From Talinum fruticosum (lineage: Eukaryota > Streptophyta > Magnoliopsida > Caryophyllales > Talinaceae), in the NCBI GenBank assembly GCA_021018815.1, contig JAITYX010000017.1, positions 4,774,001-4,838,000 on the forward strand: a stretch of DNA of 64,000 bases. The letters run 5' to 3'. A model generated the notes under the pieces. The model had not been told where the DNA came from. It was given only the letters and a program-made list of their open reading frames with translations, and did not search any database. Each line of letters starts with the position of its first letter. The stretch's first letter is position 1. Positions 23,871 through 34,915 of this stretch are shown here, piece by piece. A program made the position numbers and the translations under genes.

Positions 23871-25410
23871 TCTTCAGAATTACACTTGTATAAGTCCTTT
23901 ATACTTTTAAATTAAAAGTTTGAATGATTAAGGTTTTAATTTTAAATATATAGTTTATAAATTTTATTTATAAAGAAATTTATTATTATTTTAAATAATT
24001 AATGTTATTCAAATATTTATTATAACTTTTTAAAAAATTATTGTTAATTAAGATTTTTTATTTTATATATAGTTTATAAGTTTTATTTTATGAATATCTT
24101 TATCGTCATTTTAAATAATTGAGAGGTATAATTATTAAATTTAAATTATTAATCAAATTTTTTGGATTTTTTTGTTTTATTGTGTTGGGATTGTGTTCAG
24201 ATCTTAATAGGATGGAATCAATTTAAAAAATAAATAATTAAACCAAAATTTCGTTTTTTTTTCAATGATCCCCTTGAAATCTGTTGATATGATATTAAAT
24301 AGTGGTAATTAATGGTGATTTAAATTACATTTAAATTACATAAATAAAGGAATCAATTTTCATTGTTTACATTATGCATTTATCATTTTTCTATATTTTA
24401 TTAAATACGATCCATTGACTCATGATTAATTTTCTCTCATATAATCTAAATTATTTAAAGAATTAGATTTGTTTATTTTTTATCTTCCTTTGTTGTTATG
24501 CCTCCAAAATTGTGAAACTAAGTTCTCGCTAAATACTTCATAATAGGGGATCAAAATAAATAAAATCATAAGATACATTAACTTCGTAATTTAGCAAGCT
24601 AATTTATATTCTATAGTATGATTAGTAATAGTAGTATTATATGTTAACGTTCTAATCATATTACATCGATAAATTTTGATATTCTTTAATAAAAATAAAT
24701 AACATGGTTAAAATTTTGGAGTTATGTGTTTGCGTATATAATAAGTCATTGAATTAAAAAGGTTGAGTGTATTTTCATGATTTGCAACACCCCATGATCG
24801 TCCTTCAATTCATTTTAATTACATGTTTGCAATTTAGTTACGGGTTTGTTTTATGTACTTGTTTTTTAACTATTACAAGTATCAATAATCCAACTCTTAC
24901 TAAATTATCACAAAATTTATTTTAATTAAAACTTTTTATTTTATATATAGTCCATAAGTTTTTATTTTTTGAAGATCTTTATCATCATTTTAAGTAATAT
25001 ATGTTATTCAAACACTTAATCGAAATAAACTAGATATATTATCGGCAATTTTTATTATGCTCACTTGAATTCTTGATACGTTTAACAACCTATGCAAATA
25101 AAAAAGTAAGAAGTGAGTAATATTTAATGGAGCATATAAATGTTCATAAAAATGAATAGTATAATCTATTGTACTCTAAGAAATCTAATTTAGTTTACTT
25201 TCCAATTATATGAAATTAGTGAGGCAAATCAACTTATAAAATTCTCATATGATACTTACGAAATTCTTCAATATGAACATCCTTGATCCGGATGCAAGAA
25301 ACCATTCTTCCGCAGAGGTCTCTAAACACTATCGATCGATTGAATCCTCAAATACTTGGAGAAGAAGGCGGAGTAACCAAAGAGTTGTTGATCAAATATA
25401 CACTGCAAGA
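23871..25410. repeat. AT-rich DNA with three copies of a ~90-bp repeat
   Basis: The word series TTTTATTTTATATATAGT, ATAAGTTTTATTTT, TCTTTAT and TCATTTTAA(A/G)TAAT recurs at about 23935-24030, 24050-24125 and 24925-25020, all in the same orientation. No coding potential is seen. Confidence 0.6.
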
Positions 25411-25890
25411 ATGCGCCGATTAGAAACCGAAAATTTCGATCTCTAAAACAAAAAATTCAGTCTCTAAAGTATATTAGAGACCAAATAGAGATCGAAAAAA
25501 ATTCATCGTAGAAAGCGTGGTCACAGTTTGAATCTAGAGACCGGAAGCCGACAACGGTCTAAAATTACTGATTTAGATATTGGATTTGTGTGTCTCTAAC
25601 AAAGATCGAATAAATTTCAGTCTATAATTGAGACTGCTTTCGGTCTTTGATAGTGATCGGGTACTTTTCGATCTCCATCGAAACTCAATTTACGCGTCTC
25701 AATTAGAAGCCGAAAATTTCTGGTCTCTCATTGTTACTAAAAATTTTCGGTCTCTAATTGAGACACAACGTTTTTGGTCTCTAATTGAGAACTTGTCGGG
25801 CGACATTTATTATAAATTTCGGTCTCAATTAGAGATCGATTAAATTCGATCTCAATTAGAGATCGATTAAATTTCGATCTCTAACTTAAT
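25411..25890. repeat. Array of GGTCTCTAATTGAGAC-type inverted units
   Basis: Short motifs TCGGTCTCTAATT, AATTGAGAC and TTAGAGACCGAAA recur more than a dozen times in both orientations. This resembles the subterminal repeat array of a plant CACTA-type transposon, but no CACTA terminus was identified. The ORFs across it are by-products of the repeat. Confidence 0.5.
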
Positions 25891-26083
25891 TTTGTTTCAA
25901 AAATATTGCATATTATAACAAAAAATACATTTTAACCTCGTATACAAGTCACAACAAAATTACATACATGTTATAACATTGGTTTTCCAATCATAATTAC
26001 ATCCAACCCAAAGTTACAATTAATTACAAAGTTTCATACTATCCAACAAAATAGTTACCAACAACTGAAGTTGGCAACTAAAG

Positions 26084-26262
26084 GTGTTTGTTTCAATTAT
26101 TAAAACTAGTTGTTATAACGTTTACAGCGGTTATGAGGTATTATAATTAGCGGTTATAACTATTATAAGTTGTTATAACAGTAATAAGTCGCTACAACGG
26201 GTATGAACAACTATAATGGTAATAATAATATTAATAATAATATATCATGGAGTAATGAGAGA

Positions 26263-26323
<61 letters not shown>

Positions 26324-26333
26324 GTTAACAATA
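26084..26333 (+). mobile_element. Tourist-like MITE, left half, with (TAA)n
   Basis: GTGTTTGTTTCAATT followed by AAAACTAG and several GCGGTTATAAC-type words matches the reverse-complemented right end of the MITE at 56409. The interior holds a (TAA)n microsatellite at about 26261-26324. The element is split by the 8.5 kb pararetrovirus-like insertion and resumes at 34801. Confidence 0.6.
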
Positions 26334-26918
26334 ATAAGGATTGAAATATCAAAAAATTAAATAAAATAAACTTAAAACTTAATATAGATAAACTTAAAAT
26401 GTAGTAAATAAAGGTAGATGCTTACATAAGTTTTGTAAATAGAAAAGCTTGAAAAATGTAAAGAAAATTTACAAGAGGAAAATTTCAAAGAACTCTCAAG
26501 CTAAAGTATTTTTGATTTAATACGCTCAGCATGCGATGCTCTTCAATGTAGAGAATCATTCCTTTTATTGAATGAGAAAAAGGTTAAACTACAATAATAT
26601 AATTACTTTATGTCTTTTCTTTATCTCGCAAAGATGCCTTTTCTTTTGTCTCTATTTAGTATTATTGATTATCTTTATGTCCCTTCAATTTTACTTTATG
26701 TCATTTATGATCACATAAAATGTAGAAAAATGTATATTGTCTTTAATCGTATATGAAATCAGAATTATTGATCATTTTTATATTATACTTATCGTTATGA
26801 ATAATAGTTGAAAAATAAATCTTGCAAAACAAAGACTAGTAAATAGCCTTTACTTTTGCGAGGAGTTACATGCGAACTCTTTTGTAAAATGTCATTTTCT
26901 CTTTTCGGGGTTGTTCAA
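26334..26918 (-). repeat. Left (3') LTR-like direct repeat
   Basis: It shares long blocks in order with 34241-34795, for example AAACTTAAAACTTAATATAG, CTCTTCAATGTAGA, GCAAAGATGCCTTTT and GAGTTACATGCG. By eye the two copies agree at about 80% of positions. The right edge abuts a polypyrimidine run (CTCTTTTTTTT at about 26923-26934), which on the minus strand is a plausible polypurine tract. Confidence 0.8.
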
Positions 26919-26934
26919 TGACTCTTTTTTTTAA

Positions 26935-28199
26935 TATGTCAAATGGGTCCCGAGAACAAGGACCACCAAGTGGATCTTGTGTAGAGGATTATGTAGAATT
27001 AACTTCCTCATCAGATTCAACCATAAGTTTTTGTAAATAATGTTTACGAAACTCGGGTTTATCTTTAAGAACTTCGAGTATGTCCTTTTGTTTTTGTAAG
27101 AGACCCTAAGTTTTATAAGATCTCTTGGTACTTGATGAGGTTTTTACTTTTTGGAGTTAATGGAGCAACAAAAGAACTTCCTTGTATAACTTTTTTAGGT
27201 TGTTGAAATGTATGAAGGTTGTGAAGATTGTATTTATTGACACCTTTTATAAAAAATGTTGGGTGTTTTCGAGTGTTGCAAAGGATTGATTTGTATTCAA
27301 GCCACATAAATATGTACCATGGATAATGGAAAAGGACTAGGAAGATAGGATTAAAATCTGTATTCTCACATAAATATCCATGCTACATTGATAATACGAA
27401 AACTTGCAATTCTTTTTAATAAGGTTCAACGGTAGAAAATTTAACCCAAAGATTAAATCCTTCATTTCCATCATTAGGTACGAAGACATGACTTTCTCCC
27501 ATCGTAGTCCACCAATGATAAAATCAGATTGGGAAATTTGTAGAACAAGCTGTCATGAAAGTTGAAAAACTAGGAATGAGAACCGGGTTTGTAAATAAAT
27601 ACAATGTACCAAGATGTTCGGTTGTCATTATAATTGTAGGTTTGAGGGGTAAATGTAACCGAGAATTTTCTCTCAACAAATGTATTTTTCCATTATAGAG
27701 AATCAAGAACTGTCCTAACGATACATTTTGAAAAATGGATGAATGTAAGATTTGTTTTGTCACGGGTGTAAGTAAAGTCAATAGAATGAGTATCAACTAA
27801 ATCAGCTCATATAATTGTTTGGACTTTGGAGGGTAATATGTAAGGTAGTGAGAATTTCCAATGAATCTTTAGATAACATGTCTAATTTATTCATCTTCAC
27901 GAAGGTTTTATATGAAGTAAGAAATAAATGTTCTGTATGTCTTATATGGTAGGTATTATGAGAAGGTGTGGTAATGGTTGTTTTGTAGGAGAGAGGTGGA
28001 AATTGGTAACGGGTTTCAAGGGTATTTTGTATAAGAACAATAAATTTTTTAGGGTGTTCCTCAAGCTGATAATCTTCAACTTTTTGTATTTATTTGCCTT
28101 TGTCTTTAAGAGAACTCTTGTTGTTTCCTACAAAATATGTATTTTGTTACTCTTTCCTTGCAAGAATTCTCTAGTAAGAAAATCATGCAGATAATTTGT
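26935..28199 (-). other. Tail of the pararetrovirus-like element after RNase H
   Basis: About 1.26 kb lies between RNase H and the left direct repeat. Short minus-strand frames (27796-27524, 27307-27113) carry no motif recognised here; in particular no integrase zinc finger or DDE signature was seen. Confidence 0.4.
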
Positions 28200-30020
28200 T
28201 TCTACTTTAATAAATGCAATGTCAAAATCAAATGCGAGACAAGATGCCTTGCCATCTAGCAAAGATTTGTTTAGAAACTAAATTTTAAACATCTTTTTGT
28301 AAAATTTCTTTTGCTTGATTTACAATTAATTCGTAGTAAGAATTTTTTGCAAAATAGGTCATCTTGAAATTTTGAAATACATAAAATAATCGACAAAATT
28401 TCTTTTTTATAGTAGAATAATTTTGTTGTTGGTCGATCCAGATATCTAAATGAAAACGGACTAGTTATTCTTTAGAGTTTGGAAGGTTTTGTTTAAGAAT
28501 CCCCCATATTCTATATCCGATGCATCTGTTTTAACTATCATGAATGCAGATGGATGAGGAATGCAAAGACATGAGAATAAACCTATTTTTTGTTTAATTT
28601 CTTTGACAATAGTAGTGTGTTGATTTGTCCATGATTCGGGTTTCTTTATGAGTCTTTGAAACAAAGTTTTACACAAATGTCTTCAGTTTGGAAGCAAATA
28701 TGAGATGTAATTCAAACATCCTAGAAATCTCTGTAACTATCTCTTATCTTTGAATTCATCTGAAAATTTTTCAATAAAATATAAAGATCTTTGTATATAT
28801 TTAAGTGTGCCTTGAAATATATCATGTAGAAGAAAACGAATTTTTCTTGAAATAAAACCATTTTTGTGGATGAGACAACTAAACCATTTCTATTGGCGAC
28901 ATGTAAGAAAACTTGTAAACATTTAAAATGTTGATAAATAATTTTCGAAAATATCAAAACGTCATTAATATAAACAATTATAAATGTCTGTATAAGGATT
29001 AAAAATATCATTCATATATTTTGTAATTCTCAAGGAGCGTTTTTAGTCCGAATGGTGTAATATTCCATTCATAATGTCCAAAGGGAACTGTGAATGTTGT
29101 TTTGTAACGAACTTGTTTAGTGATTTGAATTTGCCAAAATCTAGATTTTATATCAAACTTTGAAAATACCTTGACGTCATATAACATGTTTAAGAGGTCA
29201 TATTTGTTATGAATTGGATATCTAATTCATTATATAACTTTATTTAAAGTTTTATAATTAATAACAAGCCCGGGAACTCCTCGTTCCTTTTCGACTGCAT
29301 TGTTAACATAAAATGTTGCACAACTCCAAGGGGACTTGGAGGGTCGTATAAGTTTTTGGCAAGAAGAATTTGAATTTCTTTTTACAATGTTCTAAAAATT
29401 CCAAATTCATTTGTGTAAGTCAGACTTTTGTTGGGATTTTAGATTCATCAAAATCTTTAATGTAAGGAAGAGAGACTATATGCTTCTTTCTTTCCCAAAA
29501 GGCATTATCCGAACATATTGATTTTTGAAATATATCTTCTATTTTAAGGATTCTTTTTTTATTTTTATAGAGGGGTTATTCAATTGTTCTGATATTTTTA
29601 TATAAGAAACATAATCTTTCATGAACATGATCTGATTTTGTTTACTTTGTAAAGAATTAACTTGTTTAAATACAAGTGGATGTTTGAAGTAAAAAAGAAT
29701 CTTTTTGTCCGGCCGACAAAAGGAATTTAAATGAAATTTTCTTACCTAAAAACTTTGTATGAATTCCTGTTTCATTGACATAAAAAAGCTAGATTTGTGT
29801 TAAGATAAGAGTTCCCGGTATTACATCATTTGTGATGTTATTAACAATTAGGAAGACATTTTTAAAGTAATAATCATTATTTTTATGTATCCTTTACTAA
29901 GTGTATAGCGAATGCTCAATGGTTCTCCATTAGCAATATAGAGGTTTTCTTTAATCTTTTCACAATATTTTATAGGAATAATTACTCCTCTAATGCAATT
30001 TTGATATGCTCCTGAATCAA
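28200..30020 (-). pseudogene. Protease, reverse transcriptase and RNase H remnants
   Basis: The protease shows DSGA at 30018-30010, the catalytic Asp site. The RT has YIND at 28972-28961, followed by VLIFS; this is the YxDD box with the first Asp replaced by Asn, which should abolish polymerisation. RNase H has TDASD at 28529-28515, followed to about 28200 by a C-terminal region ending in a REFLQ-like segment. Multiple stops and frameshifts separate these blocks. The order protease-RT-RNase H with no integrase after it fits Caulimoviridae. Confidence 0.7.
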
Positions 30021-30359
30021 TTAGAGCAACTCGTATTTATAGAGAAATCACTAGTAACTAAATTGACAATGGCATACCATTTTTGGAAAGTAACTTGAGA
30101 AATAATTTGTATAAATTTACTATCAAAAATTTCTTTGTCTAGAATATGCGAACTATTGGGTAATTGTGATTCTAATAAAGAACAATGAGTTTCAAATTTT
30201 AGATCTTTTGTTTTAAGGTTTAAAATATTTTGCTTTAGTTCACGAACTTCTTGTTTTAGCTGATTTACCTGGACTTGGAGTTCTTTAGAGGATATTGTTT
30301 GAAAAGGATTTGGAGTAGCAAATTTCTTATTAATTTTATACATACGAGGAACTTTTATA

Positions 30360-31618
30360 TTAAATTTTAAAGGTTTTTTTATCTTCTTCAAGTATAATGT
30401 CTTTTAGTTTTTCTAAATATTCTTTATTTGTTTTATCATCGAAATCTTTCCTATAATGTCTAAAAGGAATTCCTTTTGTGTTATATCTCGCTAGGACATT
30501 AACTTGTTGAATAAGAGAAGATTCGTATTCGTAATCATCTTCTTTTGAGTGAAAGATAATAAACCTCTTAATTATCTTATTTAGGAGATTCATTTGTAAG
30601 AATAGCCAAAAGTTTCTTTTGAAGATCGGGTTCATTTGCAAATAATTCATTAATCTTCTTTTTGTAGGAGATTGGAAAGCCTTATGCCCGGACTTATCAC
30701 ATTTAAAACAAACTATTTTCTTTTTTGAAATCTTTTTCTTCTTTTGAAAAGGGGTTTTATTTTTATTAGGTAGAAAAAGAGGCTCCATTAGCCTTTTTGG
30801 CTTTAGTAGAAGAAACTTCAATTTTTGTTATACCAAATGCGTTACGTGAATAAGTCAATTTCTCTACAAAACCTAGCCTTTTAGATCCATATTTTGCTTG
30901 AAATTTTAATTCATTGCAAGGATTAATCCTTCATTTTTATGATATGAAAAAATTGCCCAAAGATTAAATCTTCAAAAGGGATATTATCGAAAACATAAAG
31001 GTTCTTAATTTGTTTAAAATTCTTCCACTAAATAATTTTGACAATCCCGTTATAAAACGTTATTTCCAAAATGTTTGATTACCATCTTCTCTTTTAAAAA
31101 CATTTGTAATAAAGACATCTTTATACCATCTCGTAGTCACTAAGAGTTGGGCACCTGAGATTAATCAAGATTGACCTATTGGTAATTTGTTTATCACTGG
31201 GGTTTCCTATGAAATTGAGAGAGATTGTATAAATAAGCATTTCATGACTGTCATCTTCTTCAACTTCCATACCATTCTTTGTAGCTGTAATTTTACGTCG
31301 TAAACTTGTTAATCTTAGTGAAAAAATTATCCCACCAAGATTTTAATTGTCCGGTGAATCCTACAACTATAGCCGTTACTACATTTTTAGGAGTAAAATC
31401 TATGGATGTGTAGGCAATTGCAGCCATGCTCATTTCTTGGAGTGTTGACAGGATCTCATGTTCCGATTTCCCGTCAATATTCCACTCGTAAATACTAGTA
31501 CCATCAAATGTACAACCATAAATTGTGATCTTTCTTCATATTGAATGTCGGGAGGTGTAGGTCTTGAATAATAATTTCGGGTAGAAATGTTATTGTAGGA
31601 TTTAACTTTATTTAACAT
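30360..31618 (-). pseudogene. Coat-protein-like region with damaged zinc knuckle
   Basis: Fragments in several frames include an aromatic-rich segment at 31618-31330 and a lysine-rich stretch leading into a zinc knuckle at 30710-30669. The knuckle reads C-x2-C-x4-H-x4-S (CFKCDKSGHKAFQS): the last Cys of the CCHC motif is Ser. This domain packages nucleic acid in retroelements and pararetroviruses. Stops and shifts break the region. Confidence 0.55.
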
Positions 31619-31844
31619 TAATGGTCTTGTTCGTTAAACCGATTATGTATTGTAGTAATCATTTTAGGATCTTCCTCATCTTCTTATGTTGATGTGGATA
31701 AAGAAGAATTATACTCTTCTTCAGGACATGTTTTATCAAGGCACGAAATTTGTTTATTTTTTTGGGATATGTCAATAGTTTTAAGTTGTTCCGTTATTTT
31801 ATTTAATAGATTATTATTAGCTTTTGAAGTCTCTTCTAAAAAGA

Positions 31845-32075
31845 TTATTCTAATTCTTTTGGTATATTATTAATTTTAAAGAAATTTTTATAAATAGTAT
31901 TTGGAGGTCTAACCTTACCGGTTGATGCTTTGTTTAACAATTTTGAATATATTTTTGTAGAAAATTGAGTTAATTGTTCTGCTATTGTATGCAAAATTGT
32001 GTTGGTATAATTGGCTTGTTGATGAACTTTACTACTAAGATCATCAACAATAATAGTATCATTCCTTCCACCCAC
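31845..32075 (-). pseudogene. Linker or virion-associated-like segment of the pararetrovirus-like element
   Basis: A 76-codon stretch has a polar, heptad-like helix (NTILHTIAEQLTQF) between the movement-protein-like and coat-like regions. Function is not assignable; position suggests the linker between movement and coat domains of a polyprotein. Confidence 0.35.
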
Positions 32076-32317
32076 CTTTTTTGTAAGGAGAAATAATTAT
32101 TGGTTCTACTCGTATAACTAATTTAAGAGGTCTGAGAGGTAAGAGGATGGATAGAAATTATACTAGATCCATCCGCTCAATGCCAAGATTTATGAGGACT
32201 AGTTTGAACATTCAAACTAGGAATAGTGCATAGGTCTTTGATACCTCTTTTGGATGTAAAAGTGGGAAGCCGAACAAAAATGGAATATCAATTGAAAATC
32301 TATTCATGTGAAAGATT

Positions 32318-32932
32318 TAGGGGTGAGCGGGATCGAGTATCCAGTAATTTTGGCCGGACCCCGATAGAACCGAAATATGGAAAAGGTCCCGGACCTTGGC
32401 CGGACCCGGATAGAACCGAAATATGGAAAAGGTCCGGACCTGGTCCGGACCCTGTACCCGATTGTTTACTTTACAATTTGAGTTTTTTTATATTTTTAAA
32501 TTTTTTGTAAAGTTTTGGCCTATAATTATTTAATTTTCCAATGAACTCAATCTAATAATACGAAGCATGCAACCTTGTAATTGTGACTACTACGAAAAAG
32601 TTTCAAACCCGAGACCAATAATGAAACAAAAAGTCTTGAATCCACATGCAATACAAATACCAAATTATAAGTTTAAATTTTAAAGAAAAATATCTTAAAT
32701 ACTCCAACATTAATAATAAAAAAGAGACTCTCAAATTCAAAACAATTTTAGAGTAAATTATATATATATATAAATATTAAATAGAAACTGGGTACCCGGA
32801 TAACAAGTTCGGGTCCACATTTTTACTACCCGGTCCCAGCACCCGATTCTAACCAGGTCCTAAAAATTAGACCCGATCCTGGATCCAGTTCAACCGAGTC
32901 CGGACCTGGGTTCCCAGCTTTTTTCACCCCTA
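32318..32932. mobile_element. hAT-like MITE nested in the pararetrovirus-like element
   Basis: The ends are TAGGGGTGA (32318-32326) and TCACCCCTA (32924-32932), a perfect 9-bp terminal inverted repeat typical of hAT-type MITEs. Subterminal DNA is rich in CCGGACC/GGTCCGG words. A unit of about 47 bp beginning TGGCCGGACCC is tandemly duplicated within 32350-32440. Flanking octamers agree at only 5 of 8 positions. It shows no coding capacity. Confidence 0.75.
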
Positions 32933-33168
32933 CAAATATCAATTCATCCTTGATCTCAAATCGAAAAAATAGATCTAATTCTTCAAACCATTGTCTTTAA
33001 AAAGAATTATTCAACTAGTAATAATCTTTTTTAGGCGTGGCTAGTGAATTGTAAAATTATATTTGGTAAGAACATTAATTTCAAGTCCTATTTTTGATGA
33101 AGTAGGAAATGAACTATCTTGAATAAGTTTAGGAATTGGGTTCTTAAACCTATATCTTTGTGAAGTAT

Positions 33169-33582
33169 TTAGGTTTTTTGAAAAACTAACTCTCTTGGGC
33201 TAGCGGTTGAGACATGTCGAGAGATGGATTCTCTCATAGATTGAAATCGAATGAGAACTATTCCATTTGGTTCTTCAATAAAGCAATCAACTTCATTATT
33301 TTCTAATTGTGAAGGAACTTGAGCTTCTTCAAGTTCAATTTGATCGAGGATTGTTATTTCATCCCATCTTAATAATTTTGGAGCGAAAATTGTTGGTTTG
33401 TCATAAAAAATAGTTAATAAAACTATTTCTTGTGATTTTGAAGGTAAATGACTTAGATATCTTGTATTTAAATTTGTACACATAAGACGAAAATATACTC
33501 GACACATGATAGCAAATTTTTTGCAATTATGAAATTTATTTCCATGAACAAGAACATCAAGTTTTGAGGCTTCTATTATCAT
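33169..33582 (-). pseudogene. Movement-protein-like fragment of the pararetrovirus-like element
   Basis: An uninterrupted 137-codon stretch reads like part of a plant-virus 30K-superfamily movement protein: an amphipathic core with CRVYFRLM and a later FAPKLLRWDEI segment. It is the first coding region after the primer site, the expected position in a pararetrovirus. Flanking parts of the protein are in other frames or lost. The assignment is by recognition of general pattern and position, not by alignment. Confidence 0.5.
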
Positions 33583-34223
33583 AGGACGAGTAAGGTCAAT
33601 CTGTAAAGTCGAGTAGCAATTAAAATAAATTGGTTCATTATATTTGTATTAACCATAGCTAAGAGAGAGGACTTCTATTTTTAAGTCTTTTCTCTTAATA
33701 CCGTGTAAATGGGTGCATCAATACCTCTTCTAACAAGAGGTTTAAGCTGCAGCGTGTACTAAACCTATATGCATGAATATTTATTTAGTCTTAAGATGAT
33801 TTTGTACAAATTCTGGAGAAATTATGGCAATACTTTGTTGACCATTTTGTATACTATCAACTTCTTCATGAGTTTTTACATAATAAGTTGTAATAAAATC
33901 AAATATTTCTAATTTATAAATATGATCTACATTAACCTTGGAAATTGTCCAACTTATTTATTCATCGGGAGTAGGGGTTTTAATAACTGTTCCAATTCTA
34001 AACTCATGGGAATTAACCGTATTAGTAGTTTTGTTATCTAAATTAAAAGATAAAAAACGTATTAGTTTCGACGCCATTAATGCATAATAACAAGCTAGAA
34101 TGAATCTAATACACAAATAACGAGACCACTTGCCGGGAGCACCTTCTACGGCTTACCAACGGCCTTATGGCCGACCAACATTACTTATACCTAAGATGCG
34201 GGATAGATGCAATGATGTTAATT

Positions 34224-34235
34224 GCTCCGATACCA
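34224..34235 (-). promoter_or_regulatory. tRNA-iMet primer-binding site
   Basis: On the minus strand the bases read TGGTATCGGAGC, one mismatch from the 12-base complement of the initiator methionine tRNA 3' end. Caulimoviridae and many plant LTR elements use this primer site. It lies directly inside the right direct repeat and marks the 5' end of the minus-strand element. Confidence 0.85.
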
Positions 34236-34240
34236 AAAGA

Positions 34241-34795
34241 CATAGGATCAAAAGATCGAAAATTAAATAAAATAAACTTAAAACTTAATATAGATAAACT
34301 TGAAATGTAATAAATAAAGTTAGATACTTACGAAGTTTTGTAAATGGCAAAGCTTGATAAATGTAAAGAAAATGTATAAGAGGAAAATTTGAGAGAACTC
34401 TCAAGGTAAAATATTCTTGATTGAATGTGCTTAACTTGCAATACTCTTCAATGTAGAAAATCTTCCTTTTATAGAAGGAGGAGAAGGCTAAGGTATAATG
34501 TAATTACTTTAGGTCTTTTGTTTGTCCGCAAAGATGCCTTTTGTTTTGTCTTTATTCAAGTATTATTGATAATGTTTGTCTCCCTTCAATTCTCGCTTTA
34601 TGTCATTTGTGATAACATAAACTATAGAATGATGTATGCTTTCTTTAATCGTAGATGAAACCATAATTATTGATAATCTTTATGTTATACTTATCATTAT
34701 GAACTATAGTTGAAAAATAAAGATTACTAAATGGCTCTTACTTTTGCCATGAGTTACATGCGGGCTCTTTTTGTAAAATGACCCTTTCTCTTTTT
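34241..34795 (-). repeat. Right (5') LTR-like direct repeat
   Basis: This is the partner of the repeat at 26334. On the minus strand it ends a few bases before the primer-binding site, as in LTR retroelements. The base after 34795 starts CAATA, also found just outside the left repeat (26329-26333). This is a possible 5-bp target duplication, though weak because it abuts AT-rich simple sequence. Confidence 0.8.
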
Positions 34796-34800
34796 CAATA

Positions 34801-34915
34801 AATTTCCCACACACCCCAAATGACAAGTTATAACAGCGATAATGATAATAACAATAATAATTATTATAGTACTGATATGATTAGTTGTTATAGCGGTTAT
34901 AACTAGTTAGGTACG
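34801..34915 (+). mobile_element. Tourist-like MITE, right half
   Basis: It contains AATAATAATTATTATAG simple sequence and TTATAGCGGTTATAACTAG. Its reverse complement mirrors the left half at 26084 (AACTAG then TTATAACCGC). Together the halves bracket the pararetrovirus-like insertion. Confidence 0.55.

Larger units (their letters stand above)
26334..34795 (-). mobile_element. Endogenous pararetrovirus-like element with LTR-like flanking repeats
   Basis: In minus-strand order it shows a direct repeat, an initiator-Met tRNA primer site, and a movement-protein-like region (33582-33169). Next come a linker (32075-31845), a coat-like region with a zinc knuckle (about 31618-30669), an aspartic protease DSGA site (30018-30010), RT (about 29480-28721) and RNase H (28676-28200). 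A non-coding-looking tail and a second direct repeat follow. This is the gene order of Caulimoviridae. No integrase was recognised, as expected for that family. All frames are broken by stops and shifts, the RT box has lost one Asp, and a 615 bp MITE interrupts it, so it is a dead genomic copy. An alternative is an LTR retrotransposon that carries pararetrovirus-type genes. Confidence 0.7.

Noticed and set aside
26261..26324. CRISPR-like regular array
   Set aside because: It is a simple TAA microsatellite; no spacers and a eukaryotic context.
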